Part shown: piece after piece, positions 51,239 to 64,000 of the stretch
Numbering within the stretch: position 1 is the stretch's first letter
How the letters are laid out: every line of letters begins with the position of its first letter
Source: Erythrocercus mccallii
Taxonomy: Eukaryota; Chordata; Aves; Passeriformes; Dicruridae
Length of the DNA stretch: 64,000 nucleotides
Assembly: GCA_013397435.1 (NCBI GenBank)
Contig: VZRG01000274.1
Coordinates: 1 to 64,000, forward strand
Direction of reading: 5' to 3'
Translations under genes and position numbers: made by a program
Notes under the pieces: model-generated
Databases searched by the model: none
What the model saw: only the letters and a program-made list of their open reading frames with translations
Told to the model about the DNA's origin: nothing

Positions 51239-52210
51239 TCTCAATATAGTGTATCATGTGGACACTAACAGGCAGGAGCTGGCATGATCCTGATTCAGTT
51301 CTATATCTAAACTGAAATTCTTCTATGACAATGCTGGGCCTCAGAATTATTGAAATATGCCTTAAAGAGATCTGAAAACAGCTGGAACACTGCTTGACCA
51401 GAGTCCAATTATCTCCAGACCATTAAGTTTTTGTTTAATTTACTTCTAAATATTTTACTAAGGAGGGTGATTGCCAATATATTCCAGTGGTTAGCAATCC
51501 TCACTGTAAAAAGGAACTGTTTACTTTAAATTTTAGCCAGTAAGCCACATTACACAAAGAAGATAAGAAAAATTATCTATATAACTGTTATTCCATTCCA
51601 GGTAAATCTTAGCTTTGGTTAAGACATACTAGATTTCAATATGGCCACAGCTGCAAAATAATGAATAATTTTTCCTTTGATAAAATCAGCCATTTCTCAT
51701 ATATTACAAAGAGAAATTACTGTTGCAAATGCAGAACAAATGCTGAGCTCATTTTAGCTCTCATCAAAACTAAGTCTGGATTCTGCTATATGTGATTTTC
51801 TGTTGGCACACTATGTACTAATTAAAATGGCTGTAATACACTTAAACTAAATTATGTTAAAAATAATTGAGATATACTAACTTTATACATTTTATCATGT
51901 ATTTGTGTACATGTACATATAAATATTGCAGCCTGGCTTCTCAAATGATGGAAAACACCAGTTTTCCACTGAAGTATGAAAGTCTACATCAGTGAAATAT
52001 CTGGCCCCATTTTACCTAGATGCACAATATTTACATATTTTTATGTATTTACCTCCTAATCACTGCAATTTCAAGAGATTTATTGACAACAGAAAGACAG
52101 CTAACTGTCAACACATTCAGATTTCAGTTTTGAAGAGTCAAATACCTACACCTACAACGTAGATCTAAATATGTTTGGAAATTTCAGATTTCAGGAGTTA
52201 TACCATGCAT
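51239..52210. other. non-coding AT-rich spacer between CR1 copies
   Basis: No gene or repeat was recognised. Confidence 0.5.
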
Positions 52211-52410
52211 TCAGGAAGAATTTTTTCATGGAAAAGGTTGTCAAACATTGGAATTGTCAGCTCAGGGAAGTTGGTGGAGTCACCATTCCTGCAGGCATAC
52301 AAGAAATGATTGGATGTGGCAATGGCTTTATTCACAAGGTCATGTTCAGTCAAAGGTTGGACTAGATGTTAGAGGTCTTTTCCAACCTTGATGTTCCTAT
52401 GATTCTATTT
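52211..52410 (+). mobile_element. CR1 LINE 3' end (second subtype)
   Basis: The CR1 3' UTR is seen in plus orientation: CAGGAAGAATTTTTTCATGG, then a GGTGGAGTCACCATTCCTG segment, then AAGAAATGATTGGATGTGGC, GGTCTTTTCCAACCTTGATG and the terminal CTATGATTCTATT. The 'ATGATTGGATGTGGC' and 'GTCAAAGGTTGGACT' blocks differ from the copies at 33.7 and 51 kb, indicating another CR1 subfamily. Confidence 0.88.
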
Positions 52411-53607
52411 GGAAGCTGAAAATAGGACCCATGACTATTTGGTATCAGCATTTTATTATTAAGAAACCCCATATATTTCAAGGCCATCCTAGAATAAGAT
52501 CTGTATAATTTCTTTTGTAATTTCTTTCTGACAACTTTTCTGATTTTATATCCTATCCAGTGGACTGTAATATGCTTAAGTTGAAATTATTTAAAACAAA
52601 GCAGACACAAATTCATTTTTCTACTCTTCTGAAAGTTTTCTGGGAACTTTCCAGACAAAAGGAGAAGTATTAAACATAGGACAAAAATAGTCACATACAG
52701 ATTACCTTGACTTTTCTTTACACATAGTTTTCATTAAAAAAATAAAATTAGGTGACTGTTAGGTCATCTAGAGGATAGTAAATTAAAGAGTGAATAAACA
52801 AAGTCTTTCACAATAAAGGAAATGATGGAACACAGATTTTCTCAGTATAACAAGGTATGGGATCTGGCCTTAGAACTTCACCACAATAGACGAAGTTAAG
52901 AATAGCAGAGAACAAGTTACAATCATACATGGTTAGGAAAAAAGGTTTTGTTTATAAACCATAAAAAGAGGTATGCTATCAGTTGGAACATTACAGTATT
53001 TTGAGATCAGTTTAAACAAACTTCCTCTCAAAGACTTTTTCCTTTCTCCATATGTCAACAACATATGTCTTTTAAAACCAGTTTATTGTCACTTTAAGCA
53101 ACAGGAATTTCTCCTCCACACACACAATAAGTAGAATAAAATATTAGGGGTCTTTAAAACTGAAATAGTATCAGAAGAAATGTGTACTGGATTGCACTGG
53201 TATACTGGACCAGAGGATGTGCAATCCAAATCTTGACTTCAATTTGACCTAATCTTTAGTTTCTTTAAAAATAAATACAAATAAATATAGTTAGCTTCAA
53301 AAAATCAAAACCAACCGAAAAACACACAAAAAACCCACACAGCAGAAACCAATCAACCAAAACTGGAACATTTTTAGAAGTCAGTTTAGTTTCTCCAATT
53401 CCCACTAAAGGCTATCAGAGTATGACCATACGTTCAGGATTTTGCCAGAGAGCTTGTGCAGAATTACAATTAGTAAGTAGTGATTTTTATTATTTATAAT
53501 ATTCTACTTCCTACAGCCATCCCACCTCCTAAATTTGGCTAGTAAAATCATTTCTTCCCTGCATCATTTAATTCCTAACTTCTCTGAGCCAAAAGCATTG
53601 TCTCTTC
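52411..53607. other. non-coding AT-rich sequence
   Basis: No gene or transposon was recognised. A/C-rich low complexity lies near 53310-53345. Confidence 0.5.
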
Positions 53608-53646
53608 TTTTATTTGTTATAATTTGTTAAATTATAACAAATAAAA
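53608..53646. repeat. perfect 39-bp hairpin (18-bp arms, 3-nt loop)
   Basis: The arm TTTTATTTGTTATAATTT (53608-53625) is exactly complementary to 53629-53646 around a GTT loop. No mismatch is present, and pairing stops at 53607/53647. It is almost entirely A+T. Such near-perfect palindromes are cruciform-prone and usually short-lived. It could also be the fused termini of a small inverted-repeat element, but no transposon body is visible. Confidence 0.95.
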
Positions 53647-54827
53647 TTTGAATCCTGGAGTTTACTAGAACCTAACTGCCCTCAAGCCACTATTCACAAG
53701 AATAAAAAAATAGAGAAGCACAGAAAAACTGCAGCAAGCAGGTAGATTTCATGGTCTACAGGCCATAGGTGGATTTCAGCATATTTACCTTCATATGACT
53801 TAAACATTTAGACTGTTTGATTTCTAAATGTAGTTCTAAGGAGAATGTTCAACTTATGACAATCCAACTGCACTTGAAATTTTACGATTTTAGAAAATAG
53901 TAACAGAAAATGCTTCTAAAACAGACAATTATAACCCACAATCAAACAACACCATAGTGAAACATCTTCCAGTTTTATATCATTTGTCAGCAACCTGCTT
54001 TGCTATTATAAACAGGTAAATTCTCCAAGGACCCCAGGACCTTCAAGAATGCATGAAATCCATCCTTTTTCTTTTTTTTTTTTTAACTCACAATTTTATA
54101 AAACTGCTTACAGACTTTCTACCTTTTTAAATATCCCCTATCAGTGGGTCAATTTCAGACTTACAACAATTGTTAACAAAATCCTGCACTTAGCAGTTAA
54201 GATAATTTACACCAGAAACCATCTGTTAATACCTGTAAAAATCACTGAAGCTGCTCAGATTAAGAAACATTGTTTTGAACTTATTCTGAAAACTCAAAAG
54301 ACACCTACAGAATACAATGATTTAAATTATATTTTAAAACTGTGTAAAAAGCATATATTCAAATTTTTGTAAGTGAAGCAATAGTGAAAACATGATAAAA
54401 GTAAAGGTAGGATGCATATAAGAGTCAACCACAGTCAGAAATGAAAACAACTTCTCTTGCTATACTGAAATAGAATCTGGGAATTTGGTCCAAAACATTT
54501 ATTGTAAAAGATAATTATATTTACATTTTAGGAAAATATAATAAAACCATCTCCCCAAACAATTACTGAGCTTTTGAATTCCCCAAATCAGTTAAAATAA
54601 TAGAATAATTTGTGAAGGCATGTATGTTACAAAATACAAAGACATGGGAATTGTGGCTTATATGTTTCCCAAATGCTTCTAAAATTAAAATTCTCTCAGA
54701 AGTAAATTATGTTTAGGGCATGCTGACAGTTGTGTTGATCCCAGTGACCTAGTCTTAGAATTGGGAGCAAAATGGCCATCAGTGATTTTATGCAAACTAA
54801 GTATGACACAAGATGAATCATGATGCA
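53647..54827. other. non-coding AT-rich sequence
   Basis: The 107-codon plus frame at 54049-54372 begins in a poly-T stretch and shows no domain. It is treated as chance. Confidence 0.5.
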
Positions 54828-55014
54828 AGAGGACCAACACTGGAACAGGCTTCCTAGAGAGTTGGTTGGTGCCTGCAGCCTGTCAGAGGCTAAGAGGAAT
54901 TTGGATAATGCCCATAATAACATGCTTTAATTTTTGGTCAGCCCTCAAGTGGTCAGGCAATTGGACTGGATAATCACTCAAAATCCCTTCCAACTGAAAA
55001 AATTCTATTCTATA
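54828..55014 (+). mobile_element. CR1 LINE 3' end (third subtype, CR1-J-like)
   Basis: Blocks ACTGGAACAGGCTTCCTAGA, CTGTCAGAGGCTAAGAGGAA, TTTGGATAATGCCCATAATA, ACATGCTTTAATTTTTGGTC and GTGGTCAGGCAATTGGACTG are followed by CCCTTCCAACTG and terminal ATTCTATTCTAT. The 'trimer' tail and the 'AACATGCTTTAA' block fit CR1-J-type subfamilies better than the other copies here. The subfamily assignment is from memory and tentative. Confidence 0.85.
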
Positions 55015-58000
55015 AACAGCACCTCTGCAGAGCTAAGTTCTTGTAAATGAATCCATTCCTTGTGTACTTTGTCCATCTCTTCACATAGCTAGCACTTGTT
55101 ACTTAAGGACACCGATGCACTTTTGGAAAGGACAGTCAGAACATGTGATGGCATTCAATGGGACCATCTGTTGACAGGCTGAGGATCCTGAATCACAGCT
55201 TCAATTGTTTGGCAACATTATTGTACTCAGCAGCCCTTAACCGATACTTAACAAGTATAAACTTTGGTCTTCACTGATCTCAGAACTACAGAAATTCTAT
55301 AGCCTCAATCATGTAGAAGCAGATGCTTTTGGTTGCCAGATCTTCCTGAATCTAAGAGAAGCTGGAGCCCAGCTAGCACTGAAGCGTACTTGACTTTGCA
55401 GCTTCAAGTTCAGCATTTTGTTGACGCAGTCCAGGGTAAAAATCATTTGTTTGTAAACTAGTATATGAATGGACCTAACACCTACAGCTCAAGGTGCACT
55501 GTAAACATGCACAAAACTATTTGGTGGAGAGATCTCTCCAGCATACCAGTACTGCTCTGCTACTGTGAACAGTTTAAGTACCATTTGTCTTCACAGCAAG
55601 TAGGAACTGGACTGTCATCTAGCAAAGTGGCTACACTGATGTACAAGATCTAACGTCTCAGGATACAAAAGAAAAAGACCATTCAGTGTCCCAGCTAGCT
55701 GAAGTTACAGCCTTCAATTAAAAAAGTAGAGAAAAATACTGGAAGCCTAGGAACAGAAATACCAATTCCTTTATTTTATCTTTTCAAGGTCTTCTATTTT
55801 ACTAACTGAAAATACAACCTTCCTGCCTGCAATTATATTTCAAATTCTACTTGAATGCAGTAAGCATCACATTCCCACAATGATTGATGACAGATGTCCA
55901 ATCATGTTCTTGTTACTGGGTGGGATCAGCAAAGCAGCTGCCAAAGGCCATAGGCAAAACCAAAGGAAAGAACAATGCAATTCACAATTAGGGAGTCTCT
56001 GGGGTGTGGGAGGAGAATGATTTGGGCATCTGCAGAGTATTGCAAACCTGGTTTTATTTTGGAGAGAAAAAAAGCCTTATGCACTTTCAAGTTCCTGACC
56101 AATTTTTTGTCCCATAACTATTCTTTAGAACCCATAGGTCACTGTATAAACTGTCATATGTTTCCCACATTAGACAGCCTGGACCTTTTCCATCAGCTGC
56201 AAGAAATTTTCACGTATCTGGTATAGGCTTTTGTCATCAGCTGCTATAAGCCTCTGTGCATAATGACTATCAATTCTTTCCATTGGCTGCTATGTTCTTT
56301 GCAGACCTTAGTGAATCTCTCGTAGCAACTACAACAGCCTTTCACAATATGTAATTAAATTAACATTTATAGCGAGCATAAACCCTGTAACAAAGAAGTT
56401 TTAGTTAGCCCTTCCCCATTTTTTCTCACTCCTTTATGTGATGCTGTAGTCTCTTGACTGATCTGACTGAACACTAATAAGCAAAAAAAAAAGGAAAACA
56501 CCACTTCAATCAGTTCCTAAACTGGTTGAATTTATACAGAAATAAAACACTGAAGAGAAAGCAGAATGCACCTGGAATGAGTGGCTAAGGATAGGGTCAG
56601 GGTGCTTTTTCTCTTCACAATGATTGTGGACCCTTCCATCTAAAAATTCTAGCTGCGCTATAGCCTCAGGCTGTGATTCCACAACAGTTAACATCAACCT
56701 GAAATGTCACCCTTGGAGTCCCTCTCCCTTGCTCTGTTTCAGGAAATAAACTAGCAGGAGACTGTCCTTATAAGAGAAAAGAAGACACGTAAAAAACATT
56801 TGCTGATTTTCCCTGCCTGAGCTAGCTCATCACAAGAGCAGATGAGCATCAGTGTCAACAGAACAGATGAAGGGAAAGGGCTGCGTCACAATCCTGGGGC
56901 CAAGGCAGGCAGGACCACAAAAGTGCTGACACAGCTTGGCTTCAGATGCAACAGAAGTGCTGCTGCTTGTATTTTTTTTTTGTTAGAAATTTTATATTGT
57001 CACTTCACTGAAGACCTAGTCTACTTTAGACTCTTGACACCTGCAAAACTCTGAAGACACCTCAGGGGTATCACCACAAAGCTCTTAGTGAGGTCTACAA
57101 AACATGTTTTAGTTGGTTGGTGATGAAATCTAGGTGTACCAATACAAACTGAAAAGAACTGTGAGAAAAGTATAATCAAGGTCCACTTTATGAATGAAAA
57201 AGCATTTTCACAGCCGTATTAAAAACTGTATACATAACTATATTAAATGGGTATTTACATAACAATTCATAAAAGGAATGTAATTTTCTCTATGAACAAG
57301 TAAAAAAATACATAGGCAATCTTTGATGCTGTGACTGAAGTAATGTTTTATCAGAAGATCTATAAACAGAAATGAAGAAAAAATGAAAGTGAGTAAAAAT
57401 CAGAATTATTCCATTTAATATAGAATAATAGCTAAAAATTAAGTAAACTAAATATTCATAGCATTCTTGTAAAAATAAACATATTCTTAACAATAAACCA
57501 TTTAATATTTTACACATCTGTGAAGCGATACTGGTTTTTTGTATTTAAGTTATTAAAAAAAAGCTGACCGTTAACAATTAATTGTGAGATTTTTAACTAC
57601 CACTCACCTTTGCCTAACATACAGTAAAAAGAAAATGTCTACCTTGGGTAGTTTTCTAATAATGGTGAGTGAATAATTATTCTGCTTCACTGTCATGGTT
57701 CAAATCTCAGAGCTCAGGTAAAGATTTAAATTAATTTAGGCTACCTTTTAGTTACATTTAAAATAATACACCTAATAATTAAGATAACAAACCACTGCAG
57801 AATTACACAGAGAATGTGATTCCTTTTGTTTAAGCTTTTAGCACCATACGGGGAAAAAAAGCTCACACTAAAGACTTATAGAACAATCCCAAAATGCATC
57901 TATTTTGACATTGCAGATTTATTTACACAAAATATAGCTTATTCACAAAAAAAAAATTTTGGACATAATGAACCTCTGAGGGTTTTATGCTAAATAAAAA

Positions 58001-59682
58001 CATTTAGGATGAGATTACATAATAAAAAAAGACAAGAGTAGACAATTAGAAGACTTCGGGTGTTTATATACCCCTATCTACATGAGCTGTTACACATTAA
58101 TTGACTGTACCTCTGAAGAAGTAGTTCAGAATACTAACCAAATAAGACTGCTATTAGGTAGGAAGGAGGGGGGAAGCCATACTCTAGGAAAAACACATGT
58201 TAATTTTACAATACTGATCTCAAATTTGTCTAAGAAAACATAAATGGAAAGCAGATCAAAATCTTGAGACAAATTAATTAATTTTAGTTATATTGAAAGC
58301 TAAATTCCAAACTCCAGAGAAACAAAGACATAAAAGTAGAAAATTATCACAAAGGTCTTCAATGTCTACGGAAGGGCAAAAGATTGACATTACCTTACAA
58401 TTTATTAATTTCTGTGTTAAAATCAAAACAAAACTAAAAACATTGACAATAAGGTAATTACCAGAAAGTGACTGATTACAGAAGAAAGAATGGGGTACTG
58501 TGAAAAACACTGACTTCAGTCAGAGCAGTGCTTATGATTCCCTTAGGTAACTGTAGGTTTGTATGCACATGCACTTTAGACAAAAGCCCTGATAAGATCA
58601 AAGGCTGAGTCAACAGACCATAAAGGTCTAATATTGAAAATTTCATATTCAAAAACATATATAATAATAAATATAAACGGTGGGTTTATCCCAAATGCTT
58701 AATAGTTGAATGATATCTGCAACACAACCAACCTGGAGAAACATTTTGACAACTTTAACATTAACAGCTTTCCTCAGCAAAAGTGTAAATGACCCACTGT
58801 TCAAAGCAAAATGTAGGAACTTGTGGAGGAAAGAGATCTAAAGCAATAAGGCAGTCACAGTTAACAGAAGACCTATAAGAACAGAGGTCCAAGATTGAGG
58901 GTCCAGGAAGGGATAACCACATTCAGTAAATATGAAGCTAGAGCTTTGTTTTAACAAAAACATTCCAGAAAGTTTAGCTCAAAAAAAATCCCCTAAAACA
59001 ACCTCATTCAAAACTATCCAGGTTGTGATCTTACCAATATTCTGCTTTACTAAGTAGAAAGTCTTCCATGGTAGGATTAATATCCCATTGATTATGCTAC
59101 AGGAGGATATTAATTTCAGAAATAATTTCCTGCAACTGCTTGTCTGACTACTAAATTTGCAGATTAGTCTGCTTTATTTGCCTCTCTATTTCATTACTCT
59201 TTTCTGCATTCAAATTCATTTGCAAATGTAACCAAACACTAAAACAACTTTCACATGCTGATTATGTTTGTGTTAACAAGTTAAAAGAAACTGCATATAA
59301 TTTCAAAATCAAGCATAGACTCTGGTTCTGTATTGTATTTTGGAATTACATCCATTGTGTTACTTCATTTTAAGAGAATTCTCCAGTTGAAAAAAATTGA
59401 AACTGAGGTCTTTACAAGGTTGAGAAATGACAAGATTATATTTTTTTCAGTTAACACTTTAAGGAAAGGAAAAGTTCCACATCATTATATCCCAACCTTT
59501 TTTACTACTTGTACTAATTATGTTAATTAACAAGCCTGAATATTTTTTAGGGTTCTGTTGATACAATATACTTAAATTCCATAACAGAACATGTTAATTT
59601 TCCTTTCCAACCAGCATTTTTTAAAAACACAAACAAATAATCTCACTCAAAATAATCACTGTTGTGAAACATAGGCATTAAA
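55015..59682. other. non-coding AT-rich sequence
   Basis: No gene or young transposon was recognised. ORFs of 60-83 codons are scattered on both strands without domains. A poly-T run lies near 56971. Confidence 0.5.
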
Positions 59683-59775
59683 ATACATATATAATATGGA
59701 CATATATACATATATAATATACATATATATGTATATATATACATAATGCATATATAAGATAAAATACATACATAT
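59683..59775. repeat. (AT)/(ACAT)n palindromic microsatellite
   Basis: About 90 bases of alternating AT, ACATAT and GTATAT units, including self-complementary TATACATATATATGTATA-type stretches. Prone to length change and cruciform formation. Confidence 0.9.
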
Positions 59776-62700
59776 TAAACACATGATTAAAAGAATTAAG
59801 GATATTATAATAGCAATTGTACCATTTATTAAATAGTTGCAATGAATCTGTGAACTGCTTTATTTACAGATCATTGAGACGAAAAGTAGTTAATGTAATA
59901 AACATCCTAATTTTAGAAAAGCCAGCTTTCTACTCCCTCTGAAAATTTCAGCCCAGTCACCTACTTTATAATAAAATACACTGATATCAGGGACAGAAGA
60001 GTGAGAATTAGTCCTCTGTATCCCTTCCTTTCCTTTCCTACTCCTTATCAGCTTTTGTTTCCAAAAAGGTTAGGAACATGTATTAATGACCTCCAACAAA
60101 GAGTATTGAGCACTTGCCATCTCAATATCCAGGTTCCTTTTATGCATAAAATGCACATGAATAATATGGTAGATAATTATTTAAATTTATGAAAAATCTT
60201 TGTGTTCTTTCAGTGTTTCTTGGACATTATGACAATGTACTGTATTCACCTAGCTCAGCACATGAGTTGACAGACAAGTTCCCTCAGACTCTATGTTTGC
60301 CAAGGAAATCTGCTTTCATCTGTTAAATCTGAATACTACACAACAGCAATGGTGGGGTTCCATTTTTTAATAAATTAAATATTTCAACTGATGGTTTGTA
60401 ACCGTAGAAATTCTAACTTGTCACAGAAAAAGAAATTCAAACAAAATTAGTCTTCAGGTATTAGTTTCTCTCCAAAATATTTCTTACCGCTTTTTTATAT
60501 AGCAGCTTGTAGACAAATATATTACTCATCTCTTTCATGAAAGTAAGCACAGAAAAAGTGTAGTGGTCCTCATACAGAAGCTGATATTTTATAATATCCT
60601 GTTTTATTTCAAAATCTAGGATCCTGTTCTAGAAGAATTGAAGTTTTTTTCATAAACAGAAGTTATAGCAAAACATTTAATCATGTATATACAATTTTAA
60701 TAATTAAAAATGTATTCAATAAATAGTCTTGCATGTATTATTCAAAAGATGCAGTATGTTTACCTCACTGCACAAAGGTCAAATAAAGTAAAGCGCTTTT
60801 TTGTCACTTAATTTTAATAAGCTCATTAGTATTTAGCTAGAGTGCTAAGAAAAATCTGTAGATTTCCCCTGAAGCTATTTGACGTGTTACTATCTTGCTT
60901 TAATCTACTTTTTTTACCTTCAATTTCTTAAGTTAGAAAGAGAGAAACCTGTGCTTTACGTGTTATGGAATTTTCTAGCAAACTGAGGCAAAATGCATTT
61001 TATCTAGATTTCATTCTGGTTTTTCCTAACCTGGAATAAATTTTTGGATTACCAAGCAAATAAACCAATCTAAATAGACTCCTGACAGTCAGACCTACAT
61101 TCTGCCAAGCAATCATTAAACTGACCCAAACAACAGGTGTTACAAACACATCAACTCTTGCTTTTAAAGTATGTCTCTGGACCAAAACAGGCTAAAGATT
61201 TTAGCCAAGAGCAAATAATGACAGCAGTAAGCAAATACCCAAGAAGTCCCCTAATGATATGTTCAGAGATCTCCAAATTCAGTAAAATTTTGCTACCCCT
61301 ACTCATTTTTATTTTCCTTAAGAGAAGCTGTTGTTAATTCATCAGATATATTTATTTTTGTTTTTGTTTATGAAATAACATAACAAAATTGCTTCATTTG
61401 GAACAAACACAATATTTCAAAAACATTGGGAAAAGATTCTAAACTCTTAGAGTTATTCATTGTGTACAATTCTTATCTGAAATGTTGGAGATTTGTTCCA
61501 AATTCTATCAACTGCAAGGGAGGTTGGGATGTGGTCCATATCACCTCAGATCTCTGAGATTCTCCCACACATCTATAGGGAGAATTTTATGTGATGCAGT
61601 GTTCTTGGGTAATTTATTATTTTTATATACATATATATATATATTATTTATAATTCCGGGGGTTTTTGTACAAAGCAAATATCTCACTCATTAAGGTAGT
61701 ACATACGTATCAAATCTCTCATATGCTCTTTTATTTATCAGTACATCTAATTCTTTTTGGAACAGGATTCTGGGCAAAGGTGAGAAGGATCTGAGACCTC
61801 ATTCACTGCATACATTTAAATGCTCCTTTCTTTCTTAAAGTGCATGCTAACATCCCTTGATTTTTTGTTGCAGTTTTACAAATTCCTAGGAATACTAGCA
61901 CACAGTTTTATCTTCCTGATAAGTGAGCTGAAATTTCCTAAAAGAGAATGAAATCTTCAAGTTCCACATTTCAGTTGCATGACATGACAGCATCTATCTA
62001 GCCTCGGTTGCTAAAAGGAAAAGGGCAGACACTCCCCAAACAATAACACTACAAATTCAGATTTTGTTAACTGAGTAGTCTTGATAATACCAGAAGCAAC
62101 TTTTTGGCAATTATCAGCAGATCTATCATTCACTACAATATTCTTGCCCAGTTCAGCAGTGCTATATTCTCAGGCTTACACTTATTTCTCGGTATCTTCA
62201 TCATCAATAATTGCATGAAGAAGTGACAGTTTTACATGATATCTTGCATATCCAACTACAAGCTTTTATGCAGTTTATACATAAATGCTTCCAAATCTAG
62301 CTGTTAACATTAAAGTCTTGTTTAATCACTCTTTATCTTTGTTCTAGCTTTTGTATAATATCATGTCAATTATTTTAAAATAGTGTTTAACAACTTATCT
62401 TCTGAATTCTATTTCAAATTGTTTAACGTAGCTAATATACTGTATCGAATAGTTAACAACAGCTGCAGGTAACACACTCTGCTTCTACATAAACTTAATG
62501 CCCTGGATTAGAAAGCAAAACAAAAATGTCCTTTTTTTCCCTGAAGAGAGTTTTATTTAAAAACTAGACCATACTCATAAATATGTACCTAGAAAAACGC
62601 AGAATTGGTTTAATTTTCTTCATATGTCAGTCTGTGAGCTCCAGATCTAGTCCCTGCCCACTGTTGTTTATGGCTCCTGCTTGGCAGTAGCAGACCGAAG

Positions 62701-63355
62701 CTACTTGACTTAGGGTTCAGGCTGGAAATAGTGTTTTATATGAGCAGTCCTTCAGCCTGTAGGGTCCCAATCATACCTGAGACCCTGAGTGGGATATAGC
62801 CCAATATTAATAGCAATTGGTTATACATCTTTTAAAAAGTCCCTTCCTCATGGCAGATTCAACAGAGAAGCAAAGAGCTAGATGAATAGTAAAGTAACAA
62901 TAGCTCTTTTCAGGAGGACTGTTAAACTCACCACAGTTTGAAATTATAGAAGGATAAAAATTTGAACTAGTTTCCAAAGCATCAGCTTTTGAATTACAAT
63001 AAATATGCTTGAAAAGGGATTTATTATATTGCAGTTAATCTTCTAAGTGCTATATTTGCCCATAAGACAATCTGATAAAATTTATGATAAGAGGGCAGTG
63101 CTAGGTTAACTAAAGGGAAGACATTAGATATTAAGACCCTGTATAAAAGAATCTGTGAGATCATAGGGAAATGGGGAAAAATCATCAGATTAAATGAATT
63201 ATACCTAGCAATAATTTCTGATTGGAATTACCATTGACAATTGTTCTCCATATTCCAGGGTAATTTTAAGGGAAATAATGAGGGATTCATTGAGAGATAC
63301 TTTCTTTTAAACAGTTTTCTTCTCAGATATTCTTGTTTCCACAAGACTTCAAAGC
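59776..63355. other. non-coding AT-rich sequence
   Basis: No gene was recognised. A second (AT)n tract lies at 61623-61650. ORFs of 60-70 codons have no domain. Confidence 0.5.
61623..61650. repeat. (AT)n microsatellite
   Basis: TATACATATATATATATATT-type run read directly. Confidence 0.85.
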
Positions 63356-63933
63356 TGTGCTGGTTTTGGTTGGGGTAGGGTTAATTTTCTTTACAGTAGC
63401 TAGTATGGAGTTTTGCTGAACACAGGTTGATAATACAGAGATGTTTTGTTATTGCTGAGCAGGGCTTACACAGAGCCAAGGCCTTTTCTGCTTCTCGTAC
63501 TGCCAGGCTGGTGAGGAGGCTGAGGGTATGGGAGATTGGGAGGAAACACAGCCAGAACAGGTGACCCCCAACTGACCAAAGAGATATTCCAGACCACATG
63601 ACATCATGCTCAGTATATAAAGTGAGGGGAAGAAGGAGGAAAGGGGGGACATTTGGAATGATGGTGTTTGTCTTCCCAAGTAATCATTATGTGTCATGGG
63701 TCCCTGCTCTCCTGGAGATGACAACATCTACCTGAATGGGAAGCACTGAATTAATTCTTTGTTCTTCTCTGCTTATGTGTGCACAGTTTTTGCATTCCTC
63801 ATTAAACTATCTTCATCTCAACCCACAAGTTTTCCAGCTTTCACCCTTCTGATTCTCTCCCCAGTTCTGCTGGTGGGGGAGTGAGTATGTGGCCGTATCG
63901 AGCTTGATTGCCAGCTGGGGCAAAACCACGACA
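63356..63933 (+). mobile_element. solo LTR, ERVL-type endogenous retrovirus (copy 2)
   Basis: A 578-base LTR runs from TGTGCTGG to CGACA, with a 5-base target duplication AAAGC (63351-63355) / AAAGT (63934-63938), one mismatch apart. It aligns by eye with copy 1 along its length and in the same orientation. A TATATAA box is intact at 63614-63620, preceded by a CRE/AP-1-like TGACATCA, and an ATTAAA polyadenylation signal is intact at 63801-63806. The element could therefore still act as a promoter or 3'-end signal. No internal viral genes adjoin it on the left, and only 67 bases of right flank are visible. The AAAGT right after the LTR end supports a solo LTR rather than a provirus running off the window. 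Frames inside it are not genes. Confidence 0.88.
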
Positions 63934-64000
63934 AAAGTAATAAAGGAATCATTGTCAGAAGCAGACAGCAATATTGGATGTATTAGAAAACCTTGTTCAA

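Noticed and set aside
32273..63933. A single 31-kb provirus bounded by the two LTRs
   Set aside because: Each LTR has its own, different 5-base target duplication, no gag/pol/env-like sequence lies between, and the distance is far beyond a provirus length.
1..64000. tRNA, rRNA, U6/7SK-type RNA genes or nuclear mitochondrial inserts
   Set aside because: No characteristic box A/B, cloverleaf, U6-like or mitochondrial gene segments were noticed on either strand. A covariance-model search would be needed to exclude diverged copies.

Overview
The window looks like non-coding DNA of a bird, probably a passerine or other neoavian. The evidence is several truncated CR1 LINE copies with the typical avian 3' end (purine-rich tail ending in ATTCTRTG-type octamers) and two solo LTRs of a type I associate with avian ERVL-class (class III) retroviruses. 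The sequence is AT-rich, has no dense open reading frames and contains one 250-base run of N. I find no complete protein-coding gene, no rRNA, no tRNA and no CRISPR. Nearly all six-frame ORFs are 60-130 codon chance frames or run through repeats.

Layout. 1-32 kb: almost no recognisable young transposons. It holds one isolated CpG island (about 6781-7020), one ancient MIR-like SINE (about 14.05-14.2 kb), one relic reading frame (15635-16222, minus), one weak candidate terminal exon (1490-1759, minus), a perfect 72-bp tandem duplication (20488-20631) and a stretch with clustered homeodomain- and SOX-like motifs near 21 kb. 32-34 kb: a solo ERVL-type LTR, apparently inserted in an older LTR-like repeat, followed by a CR1 3' end. 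34-49 kb: microsatellites, a CR1 fragment and a G-quadruplex motif. 49.5-55 kb: a CR1 cluster, including a minus-strand reverse-transcriptase relic facing a plus-strand CR1 3' end across the assembly gap. This is the arrangement left by a 5'-inverted (twin-primed) LINE insertion. 55-64 kb: AT-rich unique sequence with a perfect 39-bp hairpin just before it (53.6 kb), AT palindromic microsatellites, and a second solo LTR that keeps its TATA box and polyadenylation signal.

Interpretation. The window reads as a gene desert or a very large intron. Functional content, if any, is most likely regulatory: the CpG island and possible conserved non-coding elements. Nothing here supports an undescribed multi-gene system. 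The observations most worth checking are the split CR1 at the gap, the exact tandem duplication, the long hairpin, the orphan CpG island and the two-part relic frame. Repeat identities come from recognition by eye, not from a database search.
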